Source of the DNA: Gammaproteobacteria bacterium | GTDB taxonomy: Bacteria; Pseudomonadota; Gammaproteobacteria; Thiohalomonadales; Thiohalomonadaceae | Direction: 5' to 3' | DNA length: 38,520 nt | Assembly (NCBI GenBank): GCA_023228645.1 | Contig: JALOAT010000041.1 | Coordinates: 1-38,520, forward strand | Part shown: positions 14,908 through 22,809 of the stretch, piece by piece | Numbering within the stretch: the stretch's first letter is position 1 | How the letters are laid out: the number at the start of each line of letters is the position of its first letter | Notes under the pieces: generated by a model | What the model was told of the DNA's origin: nothing | Seen by the model: only the letters and a program-made list of their open reading frames with translations | Databases searched by the model: none | Position numbers and translations under genes: made by a program

Positions 14908-15567
14908 ATGGCGGTGACACGGGAGTCCATGACATTTCTCGATCTTTCCCCGGAGGGTCGCGCACGGTTACGCACCGGTGTGGTGTCCAAGCGGTTCGCG
15001 CGGCCCACTTCCGTGATCCACAAGGGGCAGCGTGTCTCAGGCGCCTATCTGGTGACGCGCGGCCGGTTGCGCGTCTTCACGTTCACCCCGCAGGGCTCCG
15101 AGGCGACGCTTTACTTCATCCGCCCCGGTGAGACCTGCGTGCTGGCGCTCAACTGCCTGTTCAACGATCTGCTCTATCCCGCGTGGGTGGAGACGGATGC
15201 CGACACCTGCGTTGACATCATCCCCGGACCGCTCTATCGCAGCTTGTTCGAGCGGGAACCCTCGGTGCAGGACCTCACGGTCAAGGCGCTCTCCACCCTG
15301 GTCTTCCGGCTCATGGGCGAGCTTGAGCAGCTCCACTCCTGCACCCTCGATCAGCGTCTGGCCAACTTCCTGCTGCTCCACGCCACCGAAGAGGGGGTGG
15401 TGCGCATGACCCAGCAGGAGCTGGCCGCGCACCTGGGCACCACCCGCGAGGTGATCGCGCGCCTGATGCAGGGGTTCACCGCCCTGGGCCACGTGGCCAC
15501 GGGACGGGGCATGGTGCGGGTGATCAACGGGGCGGCGCTGTCGGAACTGGTGAAGAGCCGGAAATAG
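14908..15567 (+). CDS. Crp/Fnr-family transcription regulator
   Basis: 219 aa from ATG 14908, preceded by GGGAGAGGG; earlier in-frame ATGs would translate the repeat element. The N-terminal half is a cyclic-nucleotide-binding-like beta barrel (VIHKGQRVSGAYLVTRGRLR, FIRPGETCVLALNCLF), and the C-terminal winged helix has MTQQELAAHLGTTREVIARL as helix-turn-helix. The recognition helix keeps Arg-Glu and the later Arg of E. coli CRP (TREVIAR versus SRETVGR), predicting a TGT-type half-site rather than the FNR TTGAT. There is no N-terminal Cys cluster for an iron-sulfur sensor; two cysteines near residues 77 and 82 and one near 99 lie in the effector domain. Its target may be the palindrome at 12929. 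Confidence 0.9.
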   Translation: MAVTRESMTFLDLSPEGRARLRTGVVSKRFARPTSVIHKGQRVSGAYLVTRGRLRVFTFTPQGSEATLYFIRPGETCVLALNCLFNDLLYPAWVETDADTCVDIIPGPLYRSLFEREPSVQDLTVKALSTLVFRLMGELEQLHSCTLDQRLANFLLLHATEEGVVRMTQQELAAHLGTTREVIARLMQGFTALGHVATGRGMVRVINGAALSELVKSRK

Positions 15568-15773
15568 ACCGCCGGGCCTCATCGTGCCGCGTGTTGGCGC
15601 ACAGCGGCGACGTCACAGGGGCGGTCAGAGAAGTCACGTCGCTGTCGTAACGTGAACTGCTGAACCGGTTTTCCCGGTGTTCCCCGTGTCCCCCGTGGTT
15701 CATGCTTTCTCTTGATCCCCGGCCGGAATGTGTCTGAGGTCACGCTTTGTAGGCGATGGCACCGGGCGGGCGG
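15568..15773. repeat. Solo CACGGGG-family arm between the regulator and DUF47 genes
   Basis: The right-arm sequence CCCGGTGTTCCCCGTGTCCC continuing to CCGTGGTT lies at about 15673-15702; no matching left arm was found within 100 bp, so this is a solo end. Upstream, TCACGT (15634-15639) and ACGTGA (15650-15655) form a short inverted repeat of unknown meaning. No gene was seen. Confidence 0.65.
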
Positions 15774-15779
15774 TATAAT
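15774..15779 (+). promoter_or_regulatory. Perfect -10 box ahead of the DUF47-pit-aroE genes
   Basis: TATAAT occurs at 15774-15779, about 30 bp before the DUF47 start codon at 15810. No good -35 hexamer stands 16-18 bp upstream, suggesting activator dependence or a weak promoter. Confidence 0.5.
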
Positions 15780-15809
15780 CGGCGCCCTTCAAGGACCAAG
15801 AGAACCTGT

Positions 15810-16487
15810 ATGCCGAAGAGCTACATCTTCAGCCTGTTCGGCGCCTCGCCCATCCGGCCGTTGCAGCATCACATGGCCAAGGTGCAGGTGACCATCGCCG
15901 AACTTATCCCCTTTTTCCAGGCGGTGTTCGCCGGCGACTGGGCCGAGGCCGAACGCATCCAGCAGCGCATCTCGGACCTCGAGAACGAGGCCGACACCCT
16001 CAAGAAAAACCTGCGCCTGCATCTGCCCTCGGGCTGGATGATGGCCATGTCGCGCCGTGACGTGCTGGAGGTGCTGTCGGTTCAGGACCAGATCGCCAAC
16101 CAGGCGAAGGACATCGCCGGCCTGGTGCTCGGCCGCAAAATGGAGTTCCCCGAGGACGTGCGCCCGCGCTTGATGGACTTCATCAAGCGCAGCGTGGATG
16201 CCTCCGCCCAGGCCCAGCGCGCCACCGACGAACTGGAGGAACTGGTCGAGACCGGTTTTCGCGGTGGCGAGGTGAAATTGATGGAGTCCCTGCTCAAGGA
16301 GCTGGACGCCATCGAAAGCGATACGGATAAATTGCAGGTCGAGGTGCGCGCACAGGTGTTCGCGCGTGAGAAGGAGCTCCACCCGGTCGACGTCATGTTC
16401 ATCTACCGGGTCATCGAAGGGATCGGCGGTCTGGGAGATCTCGCTCAGCGCGTGGGCAGCCGCCTGCAGTTGATGCTGGCCCGCTGA
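15810..16487 (+). CDS. DUF47 family PhoU-like protein, partner of Pit
   Basis: 225 aa. The frame is the TIGR00153/DUF47 family: it starts MPKSYIFSLFGASPIRPLQHHMAK, has long amphipathic helices with regularly spaced acidic residues (ERIQQRISDLENEADTLKK, the metal-binding E..D pattern of PhoU bundles), and ends YRVIEGIGGLGDLAQRVGSRLQ. Such proteins sit next to Pit phosphate transporters and are thought to modulate them. ATG 15810 was chosen because the family N terminus begins there; an in-frame ATG 54 bp earlier overlaps the promoter. The Pit gene follows after 10 bp. Confidence 0.92.
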   Translation: MPKSYIFSLFGASPIRPLQHHMAKVQVTIAELIPFFQAVFAGDWAEAERIQQRISDLENEADTLKKNLRLHLPSGWMMAMSRRDVLEVLSVQDQIANQAKDIAGLVLGRKMEFPEDVRPRLMDFIKRSVDASAQAQRATDELEELVETGFRGGEVKLMESLLKELDAIESDTDKLQVEVRAQVFAREKELHPVDVMFIYRVIEGIGGLGDLAQRVGSRLQLMLAR

Positions 16488-16497
16488 GGAGGCTCCC

Positions 16498-17748
16498 GTG
16501 GAGTACGCAACCGTATACATCCTGCTCGCCTGCGCGTTCGGCCTGTTCATGGCCTGGGGCGTGGGCGCCAATGACGTGGCCAATGCCATGGGCACGTCGG
16601 TCGGCTCGGGCGCGCTCACCGTCCGTCAGGCCATCATCATCGCGGCCATTTTCGAATTCGCCGGCGCGGTGCTGGCCGGCGGCGAAGTCACCGAGACCAT
16701 CCGCAACGGCATGATCGACAGCCAGGTGCTGGCCGGCGCGCCGGAGCTGCTGGTGTTTGGCATGCTGGCCTCGTTGCTCGCGGCGGGGATCTGGCTGCTG
16801 GTGGCATCGCACTACGGCTGGCCGGTGTCCACCACCCACACCATCGTCGGCGCCGTGGTCGGCTTCGCGGCCGTGGGTATCGGCGTCGAGGCGGTGCATT
16901 GGGAGAAGATCGGTTCTATCGTCGCCAGCTGGGTGGTTTCGCCGGTGATGGCCGGTATCGTGGGCTTCGCCCTGTTCCGCAGTGTGCAGGTGCTGATCCT
17001 GGAGGCCGACAATCCGCTGCGCGCCGCCAAGCGCTGGGTGCCGATGTACATGTTTATCGCCGCCTTCGTGGTCGGGTTGGTCACTTTGCAGAAGGGCCTC
17101 AAGCACGTCGGCCTGGAGATCGACACCACCGAGACCTACCTGCTCTCCCTGGGCTTCGGTGCACTGCTCATGGGCATCGGTAACCTGGCCATCATGCGCA
17201 TGCGCCTCGACCCCAAAGCCGACATCGACTTCCACTACGCCAACGTGGAGAAGGTGTTCGGGGTGCTGATGCTGGTCACCGCCTGCGCCACGGCCTTTGC
17301 CCACGGGTCCAACGATGTGGCCAATGCGGTCGGTCCCATGGCGGCCGTGATCGGTGTAGCGCAGACCGGCTTGGTGAACGGCACGACCGCCATGCCCCCG
17401 TGGATCCTGGTGGTCGGCGGCATCGGCATTGTGGTGGGCCTGGTGACCTTCGGCCAGAAGGTCATGGGGACAGTGGGCAGCGGGATCTGCGAGCTGACCC
17501 CCAGCCGCGGCTTCGCCGCCACCCTGTCGGCTGCGGGCACCGTGGTGTTCGCCTCGGCGGCAGGCCTGCCCATCTCCACCACCCATACCCTGGTGGGCGG
17601 TGTGCTGGGCGTGGGCCTGGCGCGCGGCATTGCCGCGTTGAACCTGGAGGTGGTGCGCAACATCTTCATGTCCTGGGTGGTGACGCTGCCGGCAGGCGCG
17701 TTCTTCGCCATCGTATTCTTCTACATCCTGAAGGCGATTTTCGGCTGA
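16498..17748 (+). CDS. pit: Low-affinity inorganic phosphate transporter, Pit family
   Basis: 416 aa beginning with GTG, supported by GAGGAGG seven bases upstream. Both copies of the PiT signature are present: GVGANDVANAMGTSVGS near residue 22 and AHGSNDVANAVGPMAAVIG near 268, with GWPVSTTHTIVGAVVG and GLPISTTHTLVGGVLGVG in matching places of the two halves. About ten membrane helices are expected. The protein imports phosphate as a metal complex coupled to cation gradients. It lies directly after the DUF47 gene and one base before aroE. Confidence 0.95.
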   Translation: MEYATVYILLACAFGLFMAWGVGANDVANAMGTSVGSGALTVRQAIIIAAIFEFAGAVLAGGEVTETIRNGMIDSQVLAGAPELLVFGMLASLLAAGIWLLVASHYGWPVSTTHTIVGAVVGFAAVGIGVEAVHWEKIGSIVASWVVSPVMAGIVGFALFRSVQVLILEADNPLRAAKRWVPMYMFIAAFVVGLVTLQKGLKHVGLEIDTTETYLLSLGFGALLMGIGNLAIMRMRLDPKADIDFHYANVEKVFGVLMLVTACATAFAHGSNDVANAVGPMAAVIGVAQTGLVNGTTAMPPWILVVGGIGIVVGLVTFGQKVMGTVGSGICELTPSRGFAATLSAAGTVVFASAAGLPISTTHTLVGGVLGVGLARGIAALNLEVVRNIFMSWVVTLPAGAFFAIVFFYILKAIFG

Positions 17749-17749
17749 C

Positions 17750-18601
17750 ATGTCGCTGCTCGATTTCGACGCCAAACCGGACCTGTACGCGGTGATGGGC
17801 AATCCCATCGCCCACAGCAAGTCGCCGCGTATTCACGCGCTGTTTGCGGCCCAGACCCGCCAGCGCATGAGCTACGAGACCATGTTGGTGGATCTGGGCG
17901 GGTTCGAGCAGGCCCTCGGCAATTTCCAGGCCCACGGGGGCAAGGGCTGCAACGTGACCCTGCCGTTCAAGGAAGAGGCCTGGCGCCTGATGGACACGCG
18001 CAGCGAGCGCGCGGAAGCCGCCGGTGCGGTGAACACCGTCGTGTTCCGGCCCGATGGCAGCCGCTACGGCGACAACACCGACGGCGTCGGCCTGGTGCGC
18101 GACCTCAGGGACAACCACGGCGTGGCACTGGCGGGCAAGCGCCTCCTGATCCTCGGCGCCGGCGGCGCCGTGCGCGGGGTGCTCGGGCCGCTGCTCGCGG
18201 AGCAACCCGCCTCGGTGGTGATTGCCAACCGCACCGTGCCGCGCGCCACCGAGCTCGCGCGCGCCTTTGCCGGCCAGGGTGCGGTGCACGCCGCAGGGTT
18301 CGAGGCCCTGGCGGGCGAATGTTTCGACCTGGTGATCAACGGCACCTCGGCCAGCCTGCAAGGCGAGCTTCCGCCCCTGCCGGCGGGCCTGCTGGCGCCG
18401 CACGCGTGGTGTTACGACATGATGTACGGGGCCCGACCCACCGTGTTCATGCAGTGGGCGGTGGCCCAGGGCGCGCATGCCGTTGATGGCCTCGGCATGC
18501 TGGTAGAACAGGCGGCCGAATCATTCGCACTCTGGCGCGGCGTACGGCCGAGCACCGCGCCGGTCATCGACAGTCTGCGCGACGCACTCAGCGCCAGCTG
18601 A
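17750..18601 (+). CDS. aroE: AroE, shikimate dehydrogenase (NADP+)
   Basis: 283 aa. It reduces 3-dehydroshikimate to shikimate in aromatic amino acid synthesis. Substrate site: VMGNPIAHSKSP (15-26), NVTLPFK with catalytic K74, and DNTDGVG with D111; NADP+ fold: LLILGAGGAVRG (132-143) and NRT further on. The ATG is only one base after the pit stop (TGACATG), so translation is probably coupled. The last 14 bases overlap the end of the convergent RRM gene. Length is typical (E. coli 272 aa). Confidence 0.96.
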   Translation: MSLLDFDAKPDLYAVMGNPIAHSKSPRIHALFAAQTRQRMSYETMLVDLGGFEQALGNFQAHGGKGCNVTLPFKEEAWRLMDTRSERAEAAGAVNTVVFRPDGSRYGDNTDGVGLVRDLRDNHGVALAGKRLLILGAGGAVRGVLGPLLAEQPASVVIANRTVPRATELARAFAGQGAVHAAGFEALAGECFDLVINGTSASLQGELPPLPAGLLAPHAWCYDMMYGARPTVFMQWAVAQGAHAVDGLGMLVEQAAESFALWRGVRPSTAPVIDSLRDALSAS

Positions 18602-18941
18602 GCGGTGCGGGCCGGAAGCGCCCGCGCTGTCGCCGCTCTCCCGCTTTGGCTGCGCCATTGCCGCGATGGTGCGGCTTACCGCGCCGGTCGACCGGTGCCC
18701 GATGCACATACTCCCTGACCACCACCGGTTCACCCAGCAGGCGCTTGCCATTGAGGTGTTCGATGGCCCGGCGCGCCGCGATGTCCGGTTCGATGACGCC
18801 GTGGCCGATATGCTCCACCTCGCCATCGTCCCGCACCTTCTCCAGAATCCGGAAATGCGCCACCCGACCGAAGCCCATGAAGAACCGGTTGAGATGGGAC
18901 ACGGCCGCATAGCGCGGCAGGTTGCCGATGAAGAGTTCCAT
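18588..18941 (-). CDS. Small RRM-domain RNA-binding protein
   Basis: 117 aa. One RNA recognition motif occupies residues 1-79: RNP2 is LFIGNLP (3-9) and the RNP1 position reads GHGVIEPD (46-53), which lacks the usual aromatic K/R-G-F-G-F/Y pattern and is therefore degenerate. The tail (81-117) is basic and rich in Arg, Gly and His, as in bacterial Rbp proteins. ATG 18941 has AAGGTGA upstream and starts the domain at the canonical point; the longer frame upstream has no support. Function is presumably RNA chaperoning or cold response. It converges with aroE, and its promoter must lie next to the repeat array. Confidence 0.85.
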   Translation of the reverse strand: MELFIGNLPRYAAVSHLNRFFMGFGRVAHFRILEKVRDDGEVEHIGHGVIEPDIAARRAIEHLNGKRLLGEPVVVREYVHRAPVDRRGKPHHRGNGAAKAGERRQRGRFRPAPLSWR

Positions 18942-19020
18942 CGGGCTTTCACCTTGGGGGACTTGTATCAAGTGTTGCTTATGGTGCGGTGAATGCAAGC
19001 CGTGAGAAGGGCTTGCCGAG

Positions 19021-19595
19021 GGCGGCCCGTGGCCGCCATCCCGCTGTGGCCAGAACGGCGGGCACGGCCCGCCCTATGGGTAGCCTGTGGCCACGCATTA
19101 CGGCGTGATGCCGCAGCCCGCCGGACGAACCGACCCTTCCCATAGGGCGGCCTGTGGCCGCCATCCCGCTGTGGCCAGAACGGCGGGCACGGCCCGCCCT
19201 ATGGGTAGCCTGTGGCCAGGCTTATTACGGCGTGATGCCGCAGGCCGCCGGACGAACCGACCCTTCCCATAGGGCGGCCTGTGGCCGCCATCCCGCTGTG
19301 GTCAGAACGGCGGGCACGGCCCGCCCTATGGGTAGCCTGTGGCCAGGCTTATTTATTACGGCGTGATGCCGCAGGCCGCCGGATGAACCGACCCTTCCCA
19401 TAGGGCGGCCTGTGGCCGCCATCCCGCTGTGGCCCAGAACGGCGGGCACGGCCCGCCCTATGGGTAGCCTGTGGCTACGCTAATTACGGCGTGATGCCGC
19501 AGGCCGCCGGATGAACCGACCCTTCCCATAGGGCGGCCTGTGGCCGCCATCCCGCTGTGGCCCAGAACGGCGGGCACGGCCCGCCCTATGGGTAG
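19021..19595. repeat. Tandem array of five hairpin repeats (CCCATAGGGCGG family)
   Basis: A unit of about 125-131 bp recurs five times; the marker GGCCGCCATCCCGCTGTGG begins at 19031, 19156, 19283, 19414 and 19542 (spacings 125, 127, 131, 128). Each unit contains inverted ends CCCATAGGGCGG ... CCGCCCTATGGG forming a 67-68 bp hairpin, then a linker with a second small hairpin (TACGGCGTGATGCCGCA). Linkers differ mainly by TTA/TTAT slippage. The first copy lacks its left tip. The last copy ends inside the carbonic anhydrase gene and supplies its stop codon. The array fills the gap of 644 bp together with the RRM promoter region. Confidence 0.92.
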
Positions 19596-20110
19596 GCGTT
19601 CTTGAGACGCACGTAGTGCTGTGCGGAATAGCGCAGCTTTTCCCGCTCTGCATCGGTCAGTGGCCGGACGCGCCTGACCGGCGCGCCAAGCCACAGATAA
19701 CCGCCATCGAGCACCTTGCCGGGCGGGACCAGGCTGCCCGCACCGAGCAGTACCTCGGGCTCGATGCGTGCGCCGTCGAGCACGATGGAACCCATGCCGA
19801 TCAGGCAGCGATCGCCGACGTGGCAGCCGTGCAGCACCACCTTGTGGCCGACGGTCACGTCGTCGCCGACGGTGCAGGGATGTCCCCCGGGGACGTCGGC
19901 ATGGGCGTGGGTCACGTGCAGCACCGAGCCATCCTGAATGCTGGTGCGTGCACCCACGCGGATGGCGTTCACGTCGCCGCGCAACACCGCCATGGGCCAG
20001 ATGGAGCTGTCGGCCCCGATGCTGACGTCACCGATCACCACGGCCGCCTCGTCCACGTAGGCGCTCGGGTCGATGACGGGGGACATGTCTTTGAAGGCTC
20101 GTACTGGCAT
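19586..20110 (-). CDS. Gamma-class carbonic anhydrase-like protein (YrdA/PaaY family)
   Basis: 174 aa of left-handed beta-helix hexapeptide repeats (IGDVSIGADSSIWPMAVLRG, VNAIRVGARTSIQDGSVLH). Candidate zinc ligands are H65 (SVLH), H89 and H94 (VGHKVVLHGC), whose spacing matches gamma-carbonic anhydrases. The family also includes acyl-CoA-linked proteins, so activity is not certain. ATG 20110 aligns with the YrdA N terminus, but no ribosome site is near it; an AGGAGA lies about 45 bases upstream beyond a GGGCC-GGC-GGCCC hairpin. The last codons (AYP, stop TAG) use the CCCATAG tip of the repeat array, so the C terminus may have been altered by the repeat. Confidence 0.9.
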   Translation of the reverse strand: MPVRAFKDMSPVIDPSAYVDEAAVVIGDVSIGADSSIWPMAVLRGDVNAIRVGARTSIQDGSVLHVTHAHADVPGGHPCTVGDDVTVGHKVVLHGCHVGDRCLIGMGSIVLDGARIEPEVLLGAGSLVPPGKVLDGGYLWLGAPVRRVRPLTDAEREKLRYSAQHYVRLKNAYP

Positions 20111-20249
20111 CGGCGTCAAACGCGCGCGACGGGCCGCCGGCCCTTCGTTGCTGCGCGTCTCCTTGTGTGAAATGACGGGCGCATAGACCGCGTCGCGGCG
20201 GTCGTGCGTGCGCCCAAGTATACAAGCCGTGTGACAGGGCGCCCGGCCC

Positions 20250-20894
20250 CTACAAGGCCTTGCACAGGGCGTAGTGCGCGCCGCTGGCCACGCTGTACTG
20301 GGCCGCGGCCGCCGCGGCGTTGCCCAGGTTGGCGGCAGGATCGGTCTGGACCTGGGCGCGCAGCGTACCGCTGTCCGGGCGCCCGTCGTCCAGTTGCAGG
20401 TCCAGCGCCTCGGCCGCCTGCCAGGGCACCATGGATGCACACAGCACGATGGGGCCACTGAGGCCGAGCGGTGTGGCGCCGTTCCCCGACACCACACCGA
20501 ACGGCGTCCCGAAGGCGTGCTGGGGCTGACGCGTATCGGCGGCATCGCCCTTGAGCAGGCCGGCGTGGCGCAGGTGCTGCCAGAAGTTTCGCCGCTCGTG
20601 ATTGCCCATGGTGCCGAGCTCGAAGGCATTGTCGTTGCTGTCGAGACGGCCATTGCCGTCGCCGGCGATGGCGCCGATCCAGCGCGTGGCACGCTCGTCG
20701 TCGCCAGGCAGGCGCTGATAGCGCTGCTGATAGGCGTACACGGCCGCGGCGGTGGCTTCGAGCTCACCGGCAAGATTGCGGATGCGGGCGTTTTCGATCA
20801 TCGCCTGGCCCTTCATCACACCGCCGAGCAGCAGGCCGATGATGACCAGCACGATGGCGATCTCGACAAGGGTGAAGCCGTGGTTCTTTTTCAT
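20250..20894 (-). CDS. Prepilin-like protein of the MSHA-like locus (a)
   Basis: 214 aa. The class III prepilin leader is clear: MKKNHG cut before FTLVEIAIVLVIIGLLLGGV, with Glu at +5 of the mature protein. The ectodomain contains an acidic loop GDGNGRLDSNDN (about 79-90) resembling calcium sites of pseudopilins, then GTMGNHERRNFWQHLRHAGLLKG, a block I recognise from many prepilin-type proteins of unknown role, and two late cysteines. A perfect AGGAGGGG precedes the ATG. It is the last gene of the locus, separated from the preceding one by 27 bp instead of an overlap, and its strong ribosome site suggests higher expression, perhaps as the main pilin. Confidence 0.9.
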   Translation of the reverse strand: MKKNHGFTLVEIAIVLVIIGLLLGGVMKGQAMIENARIRNLAGELEATAAAVYAYQQRYQRLPGDDERATRWIGAIAGDGNGRLDSNDNAFELGTMGNHERRNFWQHLRHAGLLKGDAADTRQPQHAFGTPFGVVSGNGATPLGLSGPIVLCASMVPWQAAEALDLQLDDGRPDSGTLRAQVQTDPAANLGNAAAAAAQYSVASGAHYALCKAL

Positions 20895-20921
20895 GTCCCC
20901 TCCTTGGGATTGGCGGTTGGT

Positions 20922-21542
20922 TCAGGGCCAGCGCCCGGCGGCAGCCAGGCGGGCGATGAGCAGGTACGTGGAATAGGCCGTGACCTGATCGTCGAAATAC
21001 ACCGCACACCCGCTCGTGCACGGCGGCCCTTGGGTGTAGCGCCCGTCGTCGGTGTCGTTGCCGGCGTTGCCGAGGCCGTCGGCGCCGCGGCTCAGGAGCA
21101 CGGCGGCCGGTGCGGCGGGGTTCAGGGCGGTGAGCGGTTGGCCGGCCATGTCCGCCAGGCGCAGCCCGTCGATAGTCGCGGGCGGGTCGGCGACGGCGGT
21201 ACCGACGAAGGCGGCGTCGGGCCGGTAGCGCAGGGGGTTGTGCCAGGCATCGCGGGCCTGCGCCCGGGTCAGGCCGAGGGTGCGCCAGGGCAAGGTGCCC
21301 TCCCCGGACAGTGGGCAGTCCTCGTCGCCATCGGCGTCCGCATCCGGGCAGGGCAACCGCCCGTGGATCACCGCATACCCCGACAACACCTCGGCGGCGA
21401 GCGCCAGTGCGGCCTCCGTGGCGTCGAGGCGCCGTTGCTGCACAGAGGCCCCGAGCGGCGCGAGCAGACCGCCCAGCGCCAGGCCGATCACCACCAGCAC
21501 CACGGCCATTTCGAGCAGCGAAAATCCCCGCACGGAGCTCAT
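20922..21542 (-). CDS. Prepilin-like protein of the MSHA-like locus (b)
   Basis: 206 aa from ATG 21542, overlapping the preceding stop as ATGA. Leader MSSVRG is followed by FSLLEMAVVLVVIGLALGGL, with Glu at +5, as for prepilins processed by a PilD-type peptidase. The ectodomain holds LPCPDADADGDEDCP, an acidic loop bracketed by two cysteines, then TLPWRTLGL, DAWHNPLRYR, and a Cys pair near the end (PPCTSGCAVYF). The LP.PD / W.TLGL / R-Y layout is shared with the upstream 337-aa pilin-like protein, suggesting the two are related subunits. Confidence 0.88.
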   Translation of the reverse strand: MSSVRGFSLLEMAVVLVVIGLALGGLLAPLGASVQQRRLDATEAALALAAEVLSGYAVIHGRLPCPDADADGDEDCPLSGEGTLPWRTLGLTRAQARDAWHNPLRYRPDAAFVGTAVADPPATIDGLRLADMAGQPLTALNPAAPAAVLLSRGADGLGNAGNDTDDGRYTQGPPCTSGCAVYFDDQVTAYSTYLLIARLAAAGRWP

Positions 21543-22552
21543 GCGCAGTCCCCCGTCTGTGCGAGTCCCCCAGGGTGCAGGCTGAACAGCGCCGCGCAGC
21601 CCAGGAATTGCAGGGTGACCTGATCGGCCGCGGCCCGCTGGTAGGTGGTCACCGCGAGCCACTGGTTGGCGAACCAGTCGGGCGGCACGGCAGGCGCGGT
21701 GCCGCAGTCGCCCGGGGCCAGCGGATAGAAGCCGTAGGCGAGGCCGTGCGAGCACGTGCCGTCCGCGAGTGCCGCGTACGGATAGTGCCCGTGGGCGGCG
21801 CGATGCGCTTCCAGGCGCTGGTGGAGCGTGCGCGCGATCCGTCGGGTGAGCGCCGACATGAAGCGGGCGCGGCTCATCACGGCCAGGCGATCGTTGAACG
21901 CCTCCCCGCGGGGGGCGGCGACGAAGCGCTCGTCGCCATCGGCGTTGTCGTGCAGCGTGCCCCCGAGCAGCACCTTGTCGAGGTACATGCCGGGCTGGGT
22001 GTTGGCGGTGCGCTGCTGGTTGCCAGTGGCCGCTCCCGGCGCGAACACCACAAAGGCCGCCTGCCCGGCCACCGGGCCGGCGGGGCCCTGCACCTGTAGC
22101 CAGCCGTCATCGGTCGCGCTGTTCAACATGTCCTGTGGGCGCACCAGGCTGCGCGCGACCGCATACCACAGGCGGTGTCCGCCGGCGTCGGTCAGCATGG
22201 CCCCGAACGCCGGCCGCTCGGGCCAGCAGCCCTGTTCCAGGAATGCCGGAAACAGGCCGAGCAGGTGTTTGCCCTGGACCGTGCCCCAGCTGGTGATGCA
22301 GTCGCCGTTGCCGTCGTCATTGCCGTCGCCGTGCCGATCCGGGAACGGCAGTTCTCCGGGGCGCCGCGCATTGGCGAGGGCATAGCCGAGGATCATGTCG
22401 CTGGCGCGCGCCAGCCGCGCCGCATCCTCCGCCGCCCGCCGCGCCGCGCTCCGCTCGGCGGCGCCGCTGGCCAGGAACCAACCCGCCGCGCCGATGACGG
22501 CGACAAGCAGAAGCAGCAACAGCGCTGCGCCCGATTGCCTGGCCTGGATCAC
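21539..22552 (-). CDS. Large GspK/PilX-like pseudopilin of the MSHA-like locus
   Basis: 337 aa from a GTG at 22552 that overlaps the preceding stop (GTGA). The N terminus VIQARQSG is followed by AALLLLLLVAVIGAAGW: a pilin-type leader and helix but with Leu, not Glu, at +5, as in GspK and PilX-type tip subunits. The body has an acidic loop DRHGDGNDDGNGDC (about 97-110), KHLLGLFPAF and AGGHRLWYAVARSL, and a second half with several cysteines. Size and missing Glu5 suggest a tip or initiating pseudopilin. No family name can be assigned with certainty. Confidence 0.78.
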   Translation of the reverse strand: MIQARQSGAALLLLLLVAVIGAAGWFLASGAAERSAARRAAEDAARLARASDMILGYALANARRPGELPFPDRHGDGNDDGNGDCITSWGTVQGKHLLGLFPAFLEQGCWPERPAFGAMLTDAGGHRLWYAVARSLVRPQDMLNSATDDGWLQVQGPAGPVAGQAAFVVFAPGAATGNQQRTANTQPGMYLDKVLLGGTLHDNADGDERFVAAPRGEAFNDRLAVMSRARFMSALTRRIARTLHQRLEAHRAAHGHYPYAALADGTCSHGLAYGFYPLAPGDCGTAPAVPPDWFANQWLAVTTYQRAAADQVTLQFLGCAALFSLHPGGLAQTGDCA

Positions 22553-22809
22553 CGATGCCCCTCCTCCGCCGAGGCCGGCGCGGGAGCGGGCGGGTCTGCG
22601 ACTCGTCGGCCGTCGCTGATGACCCACCGTGTGCCGTCACGGCGCTGCACTATCGCCCGGCCCTGCGTAGCCGCAGGCGCCTGCGTAGCAGCGGGCGCCG
22701 GGCGCTCAAGCTGTGCCCGTTGCCCGGGCGTGGTGAACAAGCGGCCCAGGCCGTCGGCCCGCGCGCCGGACGACACCACGAGGCCGCACACCACCAACCA
22801 GTACCTCAT
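22549..22809 (-). CDS. Small MshK-like periplasmic pilus-assembly protein
   Basis: 86 aa. A signal peptide is visible: MRYWLVVCGLVVSSGARA, cleaved before DGLGRLFTT. The mature part opens with GRLFTTPGQRAQLE and later has RRDGTRWVISDGRRV, a pattern I associate with small proteins next to MSHA/type IV pilus genes (MshK, PilP-like). Such proteins probably bridge inner-membrane alignment proteins and the secretin. Both ends are translationally coupled by ATGA/GTGA overlaps with its neighbours. Because the gene is short and overlapped it is easily missed; the signal peptide and operon position are the main support. Confidence 0.75.
   Translation of the reverse strand: MRYWLVVCGLVVSSGARADGLGRLFTTPGQRAQLERPAPAATQAPAATQGRAIVQRRDGTRWVISDGRRVADPPAPAPASAEEGHR

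Noticed and set aside
15630..15665. Possible Pho box before the DUF47-pit genes
   Set aside because: CTGTCGTA matches one half-site, but the second half at the right spacing does not; too weak to call.
19021..19595. Repeat array considered as CRISPR
   Set aside because: Units are 125-131 bp, almost wholly repeated, with hairpins and no unique spacers; no cas gene is near.
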